Assembly: GCA_951812925.1 (NCBI GenBank)
Contig: OX638372.1
Location: forward strand, 68,589,407-68,653,406
DNA length: 64,000 nucleotides
Direction: 5' to 3'
From: Calliopum simillimum
Lineage: Eukaryota; Arthropoda; Insecta; Diptera; Lauxaniidae
The position numbers and the translations under genes were made by a program. Under the pieces are notes generated by a model. It saw nothing but the letters and a program-made list of their open reading frames with translations. It ran no database searches and was not told where the DNA came from. Of the stretch, positions 21,384-32,335 are shown one piece after another; the first letter of the stretch is position 1, and every line of letters begins with the position of its first letter.

Positions 21384-21940
21384 TCCCATATAAGCAAAAG
21401 CTTCAAAACGCTATACTGAAAGCATTTTTTGAGATATTCAAACCAAATTCGACTCAGATACTAAGGATCATAAATGAAAGCTCTCAACAAAAATTGGGTA
21501 AAATCTGACAAGGGGGCGTGGCACCTCCCATATAAGCAAAAGCTTCAAAACGCTATACTGAAAGCATTTTTTGAGATATTCAAACCAAATTCGACTCAGA
21601 TACTAAGGATCATAAATGAAAGCTCTCAACAAAAATTGGGTAAAATCTGACAAGGGGGCGTGGCACCTCCCATATAAGCAAAAGTTTCAAAATGCTATAG
21701 TGAAAGAGTTTTTTGAGATAGTCCAACCAAACTTTACTCAAGTACTAAAAACTATAAATGCACGCTTTAAGCTAAAACTAGACGAACTCGGACAATAGGG
21801 CGTGGCACTCCCTTTATAAGCAAAAGCTTCAAAACGCTATACTGAAAACGTTTTTCACTCAGACACTAATAACTATAAATCCAAACTCTGGACAAAAACT
21901 GGGTGAACTCGGACAAGAGAGCGTAGCACCTCCCATATGA
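21384..21940 (+). repeat. ~140-bp tandem units in DINE-1
   Basis: Units begin near 21384, 21524, 21664 and 21806, each around CTCCCATATAAGCAAAAGCT. The first two appear identical over 140 bp; the last two are diverged. Such a central tandem block is characteristic of DINE-1-type elements. Confidence 0.8.
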
Positions 21941-22011
21941 GCAAAATTTTAAAAATACTGCAGTGTAGGGTATTAAATGTTTGGCCAGGCCAAATTTTAC
22001 ACCCTTACTAG

Positions 22012-23014
22012 TTTTGTTTGTGATTTAAAATTAATTCAATTATTTTTTACCTCATAAATTACAAAACTTACAGAATTGTAGACAACCAAACCACTGTGCA
22101 ACGGCCATAAAAAGATTCGAGCTAACTTTTACAAATGCAATGAGGTTTTGCTATTGGATAGGTATATTTTTAGAAAAAAGTAGTCCGTAGCATTTTTAAT
22201 TTTAGTGTCGCAAAGTCTATTTCGAAACAGGCAGTGTTATAGTTATTGTATTGAATAGGATTAACTCCTTAGCACTATTTAACCCGTGCCATTAATCGTT
22301 TATGTAATAGAATGAGACAATATAAGGACCAGTGGTCGTGACGTAAAGTAATCAATAAGGATAAATATTTAATCGATATTGTGTGACAAATACCAATTTC
22401 ATGCGTCAAAACAATAATGACACAATTTATGAGCCACCTCGAAGAGTAGCAAAGATGCACGATACTGATAGTGAGAGATAAAACTGTTTCGACGGAACCT
22501 CAACTTTGACAGCTTATACCAAGGAATGGCAATTAGCTGAACTATTTTTGTTAATTTAAAAATAAAAAAAATAAAAACAACAGAATCGTGTTATGTAAAA
22601 GTTCAGGGTAACAACCAAAAAGGACAGCAACTGGACAAAAAAAGTAGCAGCTGCAGGTGTTCAAATTTTTGAGTCGTCCTTTGTTTTGGCCATCACATCA
22701 CATCACGTGGAGCTGAAGCTTTCGTTTTTCAAAACGTAAATTAATAAACTATGGAACTATGACACTATGGGATACAGCAATTTAGTATATGCCCATGCTT
22801 GTACGAATGTTTTTTTGTTCCTTTCTAGTTGATGTCGTGTTTCCTTGTATGGTTTTTATAACAATACATATCTACCTTGAAGCGCATGTTTAATTTATCC
22901 ACGTGTAAAATCCATAAACATTTATCCACATTAGAGTTGGTCAAAAAAAAAAAAAAAATAAATAAATAAACATTCTCATGGTATTGTATTTTTGAGATTT
23001 AACTATACAATTAG
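22012..23014. other. unassigned DNA
   Basis: No gene recognised. ORFs are short and unsupported. Confidence 0.5.
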
Positions 23015-23516
23015 GTTTTTACCGGAGTAATCTTTATTAAAGCGTGCAAAATAAAGTGTAAGAGGTCAATTGCGAGCGCATAAAAAGTTGTACAATGTCA
23101 AAGGTTGCAAAAATCAGTTCTTTGCAAATATCTCTCCAACGGTTAGTTCTGTATAAAAATTGTATAGCTCAAAAAATTACCTATCAAATGATATGAATAG
23201 TGTTTTCGTACGACTTAGAGTCCAGGAGATATCCTTACTAAAGTTATATGCTGCGTACAAGTGTGCAGAGAAATAAGAATGTTGATTTTCAACATTCAAC
23301 AATTCGGGAAGTTGTATGAAAACACTATTCATATCATTTGATAGGAAATTTTTGGAGCTACAAAATTTTGGCTCAATATTTTCTATAAAACTAAACGTTA
23401 CAGAGATATTTGCAAAAACTTTTGGCCTTAAATCACTTTTTATGCGCTCACAATTTCGCAATGGACTTCTTACGCTTTATTTTGTACGCATTAATAAAAA
23501 TTATTACTGTAAAAAA
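23015..23516. mobile_element. ~500-bp fold-back element
   Basis: CGTGCAAAATAAAGTGTAAG, GCGCATAAAAAGT, TTTGCAAATATCTCT and ACCTATCAAATGATATGAAT on the left are all inverted on the right, so almost the entire segment is self-complementary. The ORFs on both strands here are shadows of the arms. A partial relative lies at 35575-35960. Confidence 0.65.
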
Positions 23517-24836
23517 TAAAAAATTCACTAGAAATTATTTCGCAGAAAAATCCTTATTTCCTTAGGACAAATAAGCAATTATAGGTGTAAAAATGTACTA
23601 AAAATATATCCTTTCTTTCTTTTTCAAAGTTCCTAAAAATAATCTAAACATTACGATTTTTACAGACAAAATTTCCTTCCATATTCATCTGACTCATCTT
23701 AATAAGTATATATTTATATTGCAATAAAATATAAATGTATGAAATTTTGTATGGGAGCTCTCCCTATGAGACCTCGTAGGGTATTTAGGTAATGAAAAGA
23801 AATGTTCTGTTTTGAAAAATAATGGGGATCCGTCATACATTACAGGTACCCATAAACTTCCAAACTTGTTTTCATACAATTTTACACATTTTTAAATGGT
23901 CCGAATAATTAAAATTTTTAGGTTGCGAAATACTTTCAAAAAATAAAAGAAATTTTTTCGTAAAACTAAAAGCCCTATTTTACATTTTTCCGCCTTGGAA
24001 GCTAAAAACAAATGGATGAATTTTGAGAAAAAAATTAAGTATTAAATTTTGATATTTTCTGCTATTTTTAGATTTTAAATTGGGAATAACTGCGAGAGGA
24101 TGCATTTTTCGCAGAAATTTCATATAATAAAAAGTGGTAATTTTTGTCCAATTAACCCAAACAAAAGTATATTTGAATAAAAAAATATTCGCTTTTCACA
24201 GAGAAATAATAGACCATTGGAATAAATTTGTGCTTTATGGTTCAAAAAAATATTTTCGCGGCTCAAAACATGTGTGTAAAAATTTTTAGAGCAGTAAGAA
24301 ATAAGCTTGAAGAGTGAAAAGTACACCGAAAGAGCTTTTAAGTTAGTCTGCCGGGCGTTGGCAACATCGGTCTGATTTGCCCTTTCTAATTTAAGTTTGT
24401 AGCTATAATTATAATATTTTGACCAAAGTTTCATGACTACACCTAGATATTTTTTTTGGAAATTATTTTTCAATTTTGGTTTAGTTTGCTCCAAAGTGGC
24501 AATATAAAAACAGTTTGCCCTTGAAAAACTTGTTTATTTAAAACCTAGTTTTTTATTTTTTCAAAAAATTTCACAATTTTTCAGGCCGATCAAATACAAA
24601 GACAACAGATTCAGCACGACAGACTGACAGATTCAAAATAAACATGTCCAAAGCTATCGATTCCCGTTAACATTTCCACTACACCTGGTTTTTCCATTTT
24701 TCCATGCTCAGCTCTTACTTAGTCTATAATGAAGTAAACGAAAATAAATAAAAATTTACTTCGACAAACTCTACTAGTTTTGTAATTGAGTTGTCGTGTC
24801 GTGTCCAATATTTATTCATGATAGCCCTGTCAGGAC
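23517..24836. other. unassigned AT-rich DNA
   Basis: No features supported. The 124-codon minus ORF (24120-24494) has no recognisable domain. Confidence 0.5.
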
Positions 24837-24860
24837 CCAAATATTTGGCCAAATATTTGG
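24837..24860. repeat. two adjacent CCAAATATTTGG palindromes
   Basis: A perfect 12-bp palindrome occurs twice without a spacer, just outside the large palindrome that begins at 24874. Confidence 0.8.
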
Positions 24861-24873
24861 CCCAACATATTTT

Positions 24874-25332
24874 ATTTACATTATTAGCTACCAACAATGA
24901 AAATACATTGATGGTTGGAGCTTACTGTTCAGTGTTTTTGAGTAAAACAACAATAAAAACACAAAAAACAAGGCAAAAATACACATAAATAAAAAAGCAA
25001 AAAAATGTATCGGAAGGCTGGTTTGCGTTACTAGTTTCGGGACCCACCACAGGTCAAAATTGACTATAATAAGTCTGATGAGGAATTGACTTATTATAGT
25101 CAATTTTGACCTGTGGTCTGATGAGGAATTGACTTATTATAGTCAATTTTGACCTGTGGTGGGTCCCGAAACTAGTAACGCAAACCAGCCTTCCGATACA
25201 TTTTTTTGCTTTTTTATTTATGTGTATTTTTGCCTTGTTTTTTGTGTTTTTATTGTTGTTTTACTCAAAAACACTGAACAGTAAGCTCCAACCATCAATG
25301 TATTTTCATTGTTGGTAGCTAATAATGTAAAT
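24874..25332. repeat. perfect palindrome with 201-bp arms
   Basis: The left arm 24874-25074 and right arm 25132-25332 are identical reverse complements by my base-by-base reading. The 57-bp spacer contains CTGATGAGGAATTG twice, flanking another copy of the innermost 28 bp of the right arm. It has no coding capacity and no recognisable transposon ends. Confidence 0.9.
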
Positions 25333-25504
25333 CATCATCTGTTCCAAAACCAAAAAATTTATATTTTATTTACTTTCATAATTTGACTTATTATTATTAC
25401 TAAGTATTTTTATTGCATAGGTCATTAATTAATTTATAAGGAATTGAATTACAAAAAAACTGAATTAAAATTATAAAGAAAAAAACAAGGAAAGAGAGTA
25501 TTAA

Positions 25505-25693
25505 CCCAGTGTGCCAGACGGTTCAAATCTTCGCTTTTTTATCCGTTACGGATCCGTTACTGATCCGTTGGCGGGAGGGATTCCTAAAAAAAAAGCGAAT
25601 CGTTTTTTTTTTTGGAATTTCTCCCGCAAACGGATCAGTAACGGATCCGTAACGGGTAAAAAAGCGAAGATATGAACCGTCTGGCACACTGGG
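25505..25693. mobile_element. 189-bp MITE with CCCAGTGTGCCAGACGG ends
   Basis: The ends CCCAGTGTGCCAGACGGTTC and inverted GAACCGTCTGGCACACTGGG continue inward for about 80 bp with few mismatches. The arms include CGTTACGGATCCGTTACTGA. A target duplication is not evident. Confidence 0.7.
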
Positions 25694-25889
25694 AACTGAT
25701 ACAAGGTTTTTCCCTTAGCAACAGGCAAGTGAAACGTGCATCAATAGATATTCACTAGGGATCCCGGGGATCCGGGTTTCGAGCCTTTTTGCAGTCCCGA
25801 AAATCCAGGGATCAGTGCTACCAATCCCGGGATTTATTTTGAAAGTTTTTGTTTTTTTTAAATAACAGAAAAATCGCATTAAAGTAGAG

Positions 25890-26120
25890 TTAAAACGTAT
25901 TCTCTCTAGATTTGAAACTGAAACTTCTTGCGAAATTGAGGACAATAGCCATACAGTTAAAGTAAACGCAGAAAGTCTTATAATTTAATGAAGGAAATTG
26001 ATATATTTTGCAATGGTGGTGATAGGGGTTATTTCCTCCAGAAAACTTTTGATTATTTTTCTTCAATTCAACCAACAAGTGTTGAATCAGAAAGATGCTT
26101 TTCATGTGCAGGTCATATGT
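25890..26120 (+). pseudogene. hAT transposase C-terminal fragment (copy B)
   Basis: RFETETSCEIEDNSHTVKVN is followed, in another frame, by GYFLQKTFDYFSSIQPTSVE and SERCFSCAG. This is the hAT C-terminal dimerisation segment. It is cut off by the MITE at 26121. The short minus-strand ORFs here are shadows. Confidence 0.75.
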
Positions 26121-26495
26121 CTGTGGACTTTGATAAAACAACCTAACTCGAAATTGACAACTTTTCAGGAGAGCCTAAAAACTGATGAACTTTTCAATAA
26201 TGTGGCTCAATTTCGTTGATGCAGCGTTGCATTTCCTTTTTCCATACATTTTTGCTAATCTTTAAGTGTCAGCTGTCTAATTATTTTTTTTTTTTGGTTC
26301 ATAACACTTCACCGCACGAATGGCGCTAAGTTCAAATCTTGCGTTAACTATGGGACACCCTTATATCTCTGGAACAAGAAATCATAGAGACATGGCGATT
26401 ATACCAATAGAAGGATATTTAAATTTTATATTTAGGACTAAAATCCTGGAGAATTGTCTTATCTCGACTTAGGTTGTCTTGTCAAAAGTCCACAG
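26121..26495. mobile_element. 375-bp MITE nested in hAT copy B
   Basis: The ends are CTGTGGACTTT and inverted AAAAGTCCACAG, with continued similarity in ACAACCTAA/TTAGGTTGT. They are flanked by ATATGT at 26115-26120 and 26496-26501. It interrupts the dimerisation domain just after SERCFSCAGH. The 6-bp duplication does not by itself fix the superfamily. Confidence 0.7.
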
Positions 26496-26570
26496 ATATG
26501 TTAAAAATTAAGATCTAAATTGGATGATAAAACAAAAAATGCTAAAAACTAAAAACACATTTCAATAATA

Positions 26571-28489
26571 GACTGATTCCATTTCAATTCATACGGTGAG
26601 TGTGCACTTAGGTTTGCAAATCAACTTCAAACTAGCAAAATATTTTTCTACAATCAAAATAAGGGAAAACGTATTTTTTTTTTTTTTGGTTTGGACCAAT
26701 ATTGGGGATTTTATGGCGTTTTGTAGGAATTTTGCCGAAAATTTAATTTTGAAAAATTCATGAAGTTTAATCGGTTTTTTCAACCGCATTTCTTTATTTA
26801 TCAACTGATTTACATGAATCAACATTTATTTGGTGCACAATGAAATTTTTTTAAGTAATAATTAAAAAAAAAATTTCTTTAACCATCACTTTCGTTAAAA
26901 TTGATGTTTATATTTTAAATAAAAATGCTAATTTTCTCAAAAACACCATCTTTTTTTTTCTCGAAAATTTGCACAGTGATAGTAAAGCACGTCTTCTTTT
27001 TTCCAGTAATGACGGTTTTCTTGATATTTTTGTTATAAGTGCAAAATTTGCAATTTTTAACGTTAATATTGAGTTCTTCTATATAAAATGAATAAAAAAA
27101 ATACACAGTTCAGTTTTCACTTTCCTAGACGGTTTTGCGATACTGATTCCGAAAATGGCACTTACATTCTTCTACCATTTTTGGTTTTCAAAATATCTTG
27201 AAAAACTTGAATAAAACCCATAAATTTGAAAAAACCGAATTCTTTATTTTTGAGACACAAAATTCATTTATAGTAAGTTAGATGGAACTTAAATATACTC
27301 ACGGTATAGAAAATCAAGCATTGTTTGTGTTTTTTGCGAATTGACCGTACCTTGGCTCTTGTTTTTCTTCGAAAGTTCTCGGGATTTTTATTAGTTTCTT
27401 TTTGTGTTGTGCTGTTCTGGCTATGTAACAAGAAGTTAACCCTCTGGTTCCCTCACTCTTCCAAACATGGCATTTTTGAATACTTTTGCATTTCTTTGCA
27501 TTTTTCCACTGTTCAATTTTGTTTATTCTAAAGGAATAAATTTCATCAACAGCAAAATTTTTAATTGAATAGCTGGTGTCAGTTTAAGCACTTGAGTTAG
27601 AAACTCACAAGCAGTCTGGATAGCAGCCGTGTGGTCATTTCACAGACTATGATGTGTCGCGAAATTACACGAAAGTAATCGAAAAAAAAAAACTAATAAA
27701 AATTCCGAGAACTTTCGAAGAAAAACAAAAGCCAAGGTACGGTCAATTCGCAAAAAACACAAACAATGCTTGGTTTTCTATAACGTGAGTATATTTAAGT
27801 TCCATCTAACTTACTATAAATGAATTTTGTGTCTCAAAAATAAAGAATTCGGTTTTTTTTCAAATTTATGGGTTTTATTCAAGTTTTTCAAGATATTTTG
27901 AAAACCAAAAATGGTAGAAGAATGTAAGTGCCATTTTCGGAATCAGTATCGCAAAACCGTCTGGGAAAGTGAGAACTGAACTGTGAACTTAATATTAACG
28001 TTAAAAATTGCAAATTATGCACTTATAACAAAAATATCAAGAAAACCGCCATTACTGGAATAAAGAAGACGTGCTTTACTATCACTGTGCAAATTTTCGA
28101 GAGAAAAAAAGATGGTGTTTTTGAGAAAATTAGCATTTTTATTTAAAATATAAACATCAATTTTAAGGAAAGTAAGGGTTAAAGAAATTTTTTTTTTAAT
28201 TATTACTTAAAAAAATTTCATTGTGCACCAAATAAATTTTGATTCATGTAAATCAGTTGATAAATAAAGAAATGCGGTTGATAAAACCGATTAAACTTCA
28301 TGAATTTTCAAAATTAAATTTTCGGCAAAATTCCTACAAAACGCCATAAAATCCCCAATTTTGGTCCAAACCAAAAAAAAAAAAAATACGTGTTCCCTTA
28401 TTTTGATTGTAGAAAATTATTTTGCTAGTTTGAAGTTGATTTGCAAACCTAAGTGCACACTCACCGTATGAATTGAAATGGAATCAGTC
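26571..28489. mobile_element. 1.9 kb fold-back element nested in hAT copy B
   Basis: GACTGATTCCATTTCAATTC at the left and its inverse at the right are flanked by AATAATA at 26564-26570 and 28490-28496. The arms (about 26571-27400 and 27686-28489) are inverted copies over some 800 bp with few differences. The ~285-bp centre is single-copy. No transposase was found. ORFs on both strands are arm shadows. Confidence 0.8.
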
Positions 28490-28955
28490 AATAATAATAA
28501 AACTGATTAAAAGAAAAGTTAATTCTTTCAACTCCAACACTTGTTAAAACTTTGATCTCACTATTTTATATAATTAAATATGTACGATATTTTGTATATG
28601 TATTCAACTAAGCATATAATGCTGCAATGTACCTTTATGTTTGTTTTTGAAGCAAATAAGAATTTATGAAATTTTGTTTTTAAAAAAGGCGTAAATTGCT
28701 TAATAAAATGTACCTGTTTTAAGAAATTGTTCTTTAATATTTTTGACACTTTTTAAATAAAATATCTTTGTAGGGGTGTAGTAGGGGTATATAACACAAA
28801 ATATAAGGTATTTTTATTATTAAATTTTGCTTTATTTGGAAAGAAAAAAAATTCACACAAATCCCGAAAAATCCCGGGATCCCGGGACTCAAATTTCTAA
28901 TCCCGAAAATCCTGGGATCGCAAAAAGTCCAAAAATTGGAATCCCTAATATTCAC

Positions 28956-30185
28956 ACAGGCGGCATCAACAACACAACGGCAGCATACAATAACCGGAAC
29001 AGCATACAGAAGTCACGTGCACAGCATCAAGGTCAGCAGCAGCATCACAAAGAAGACATGCAAAATTGTTGTTATGCATAGCAGACAAACTTTGTATAAA
29101 AGCTAAGGTTCTGTCGTAGTAAGGGCAGTCGAGTCTGAACCCTCACGGCAGCAAGAGCTTAGATAACCCAGCTTTGGCTACTTTCATTCGGGGTCGTTCT
29201 ATTCGTGTCCGCCTAATTCCTTTGCTTTCCTTCGGATACTTTCTATAAGTGGTCGTTCCATTGGAGGCCAACTAATAATATAGTTCTACATCTACTATCT
29301 ATTAGTGGTCGTTCTATTCGAGGCTAACTAATACTCTATTTCTACATCTACTTTCTATTAGTGGTCGTTCTATTTGAGGCTGACTAATACTATAGTGCTA
29401 CACATACTTTCTATTAGTGGTCGTTCTATTCGAGGCTAACTAATACTCTATTTCTACATCTACATACTTTCTATTAGTGGTCGTTCTAGTCGAGGCTAAC
29501 TAATACTCTATTTCTACATCTACTTTCTATTAGTGGTCGTTCTCTTCGAGGCTGACTAATACTATAGTTCTACACATACTTTTTATTAGTCTATTCGAGG
29601 CTAACTAATACTCTATTTCTACATCTACTTTCTATTAGTGGTCGTTCTATTCGAGGCTGCAAATACTTTCTATTAGTGGTCGTTCTAGTCGAGGCTACCT
29701 AATACTCTATTTCTACATCTACTTTCTATTAGTGGTCGTTCTATTCGAGGCTGACTAACACTATAGTTCTACTCATACTTTCTATTAGTGGTCGTTCTAT
29801 TCAAGGCTAACTAATGCTCTATTTCTACATATACTCTCTATTAGTGGTCGTTCCATTCGAAGCCAACTAATACTCCATTTCTATACCTGCCTTTCATTAG
29901 AGGTCGTACCATTCGTGGCCGTCTAATACCTTAGCTCAGCTTACAACCTTTAGCGACAGAGCGCATCACATTAAGTTGGTCATAAGTATTGCAAACATTG
30001 TCACTAGAAATAAGAGAAATAAGACTAACTTATTATAACAGAACAAAAACTTGAATAAAAACACGAATAATCAAAAACGTCACTCTCATATTTTTCTTGA
30101 AGCGAACCTTGAATCGTGGATTGGCTGAGTACTTATATCCCAGCTATAGAACCGGGGGTAACCGGAGTTCGTTACAACCCCCAAT
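28956..30185 (+). mobile_element. LTR-like region containing a tandem array (tentative)
   Basis: A TATAAAAG box (29095-29102), a long transcribed-looking repeat block, an AATAAA near 30054 and an end GTTACA resemble a solo LTR. The pre-insertion left part would be 25697-25755, because hAT copy B splits it. A TG start and short target duplication could not be confirmed, so the class is uncertain. Confidence 0.3.
29180..29940 (+). repeat. ~57-bp minisatellite, about 14 units
   Basis: Each unit carries TTAGTGGTCGTTCTATTCGA then GGCTAACTAATACTC. Two unit types alternate (GGCTAAC...CTCTATTTC and GGCTGAC...CTATAGTTC). Two units are internally shortened (near 29590 and 29655). The edges are more diverged than the centre. 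Confidence 0.9.
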
Positions 30186-31494
30186 ATTCATCCTTATGCA
30201 ATAAGTGAATTTTAGAAATCAGGAGAAGTGGCTGTCCGAAGACTTTGTAGCACAATCTAATTACCGTGCACGATTGATTATTTTTGTGTAGGCTCTATGC
30301 CCCTTCAGGAGAAAAAGTAAATATATAAGTCAGGTATCTCTATTCAACTCTTAAAATTTTTTTAGGGTAAGCAGATGCATTTTAAATTCATTTAAAAGTA
30401 TAAAATTCTGACTTTTTTAAATTCTGGAAAATTTTTAGAGCATGAAAAATTTTGCTTTTTTTTTGTTAGAGTCTACATAATGTAAATATACATACATATA
30501 TACATGCATACAAATCTGTATAGATAGTTCCACACATAGATACATGATTTAAAACATCAACTCACTAATACAAACATATGTATGTATGAATGTACATGTT
30601 ATATGTCGCAACGACATCACGGAATTTCAACTTTATCGATTATTTTTTATAGTTCAGGTTGCTTTGTTTTTCATTTGTTCCATTTTTTATTTTGGAATAA
30701 AACCGCACAAAAGCGTGGAAGTGAAACTGGCCTAATAAATATTGTTTTAACTTCGTGAGCAGTGAATTACATGTTTGGCTCGGTGGTGTAGTGACACAGT
30801 GAGGCTCGAAAGTTTGAAATCAGTCCCTAAAGTAACAAACTTAAGCTACATACTTGGAAAAATTCTTAACCCTTTCGAACCGGTTGGGACAATATATCCC
30901 AAAAATTTTTTAATAAATACTTTTGAATAATATAACTCGGTTATTAACTTCACTTAAATTGAATAAATTAATGAAATTAATGCAATTTTTAGTAGCCACT
31001 GTTTTGCTTATAACCACTCCAAGGACATTGCATCCGAAAAATTCAAATCGAAAACATCTGTTGAGAGTATAGACCGAAAGCGCCTCTGGCGGTGAAAATT
31101 TTAATTTAGAGACGGTCAAACATTTTACTTAAATTTAGTTTAAAAGATTAACCTATCACAAATATTGTGTACCCCACAGTTTTTTCCCGGGTCGAAAGGG
31201 TTAAAGCCGTTTTTTTTTTAAAGCTTATTGTGCGAGCTCCAAGGGGTCAACAAATGAAATCGTGAAACCTTTGAAAAAAATCTGCGTTGGGAATTGTGAA
31301 GGTTTCTTAAAGTAATTTTTGGAATTATGCAATGGAATTGTTTAGAAAATACAGCTTTAATGAAATAAATCTATCATGGCTACAAATAAAAACATGTTTT
31401 TCAATATATGCGCTTCAGTAAACTAAGTACAATAACATTCATACGTGTAACATTGTTATTTATGGATTGCACAAAACATTTTTTTTGCAGATAA
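30186..31494. other. unassigned DNA with ATAC microsatellite
   Basis: An ATAC/ATGT-rich stretch lies at about 30490-30600. A weak tRNA-like GGCTCGGTGGTGTAGTGACA occurs at 30778. No gene is supported. Confidence 0.5.
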
Positions 31495-31640
31495 ATTTTT
31501 GGCATACCCTTAAGCGGCCGCCCATTAATAAAGTAAGACGCTTTAAGCCTATTTTTGATCCACCCCTCTCCGCCACGTAAGAAATCGTAAGATTTTTCAC
31601 TAACCCCTCCCATTCCTATACAATCTTACGTTAGAGTTCT
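31495..31640. repeat. dispersed repeat, copy 1
   Basis: TAAGAAATCGTAAGATTTT, CCCCTCCC and AATCTTACGT blocks are shared in the same order and orientation with 33558-33657. CCATTAATAAAGTAAGACGC at the left resembles the inverted right end of copy 2. Confidence 0.55.
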
Positions 31641-32335
31641 ATGTATATTGGAAATTTTTTTTTTTTATAAATAACATACAAAGTATTTCAAATGATATTG
31701 GAAAAAGAAACAAACTAAGAATTAACATAAAATAAATAAATCGTCTCTATTCAAGTGAAAAACACTTAGTCTGTTTTATTAATTTTCGAGTTGTTGGGAG
31801 TACTGTCTTACATTTTATAATAGTCTTTAGTTTAATGAGACCCACGGTCGGCATAACGCTTTTTTTACTCAATATTTAGGCATCGAAAAAAGTGTACTTA
31901 GCACAAAATGTTTATTATCGTACAAGAAATACGAGTGAATTTTTTCAAAATTTTTTGAGACATTTTAAAATTTTTTCAAAATAAATTAAATTTAAAATAA
32001 AAAACTTAAAATGTCGCAAAAAATTTTTTGGACGATTCTAAGCGCTTTATGCTATATACATTTTTTTCGTACGATGCCTCGCTCTTGAGCATAAAAAGAA
32101 TATTGCAATTATACACCACAAAGTCTTTTTTTGTAAAATTGGTCTATAAGGCTAAATATTTTATATTTTGGAAATGTTACTAGTTGGTCATATAAGTAGC
32201 TACAAATTTAGTAGAATAAATTAACGTTTTTTTTAATAGTACAGAAGCTTTGATAGAGAGCTTTGCAAAACCCATCGGGGACTTACTCAGCTATAGCTTA
32301 TAAAATTTTTCTTAAATTGTTCCACTGTGTAATCT
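31641..32335. other. unassigned AT-rich DNA
   Basis: TGCAAAACCCATCGG at about 32265 recurs at the extreme right end of the window, so some dispersed repeat is present. Nothing else is recognised. Confidence 0.4.

Larger units (their letters stand above)
18641..22011 (+). mobile_element. DINE-1/HINE-like Helitron relic interrupted by hAT
   Basis: The 5' subterminal palindrome TACCCTACACCCAGGGTATA is followed by TTTGTAACGCAG, ATATATTCTTGATCAGCGTC and GAGTCGATATAGCCATGTCC, all typical of DINE-1/INE-1-like repeats in flies. After the hAT insertion (19086-21381) come ~140-bp tandem units, two of them apparently identical (from 21384 and 21524). A hairpin TTTGGCCAGGCCAAA and a CTAG end (22008-22011) followed by T match the Helitron 3' signature. 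Without the insert it would be about 1.1 kb. Confidence 0.75.
25756..28947 (+). mobile_element. hAT transposon copy B, 8-bp target duplication
   Basis: TAGGGATCCC at the left and inverted GGAATCCCTA at the right are flanked by ATATTCAC at 25748-25755 and 28948-28955. Subterminal GAGCCTTTTTGCAGTCCCGA and GTGCTACCAATCCCGGGATT match the right end of copy A. It retains transposase C-terminal sequence on the plus strand and has been invaded by a 375-bp MITE and a 1.9 kb fold-back element. Without those it would be about 0.9 kb, so it is also internally deleted relative to a full hAT. Confidence 0.85.

Noticed and set aside
24837..24860. Tandem CArG/SRF sites
   Set aside because: CCAAATATTTGG has eight A/T bases between CC and GG, not the required six.
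29180..29940. CRISPR array
   Set aside because: Units are contiguous near-identical repeats without unique spacers, in eukaryotic DNA.
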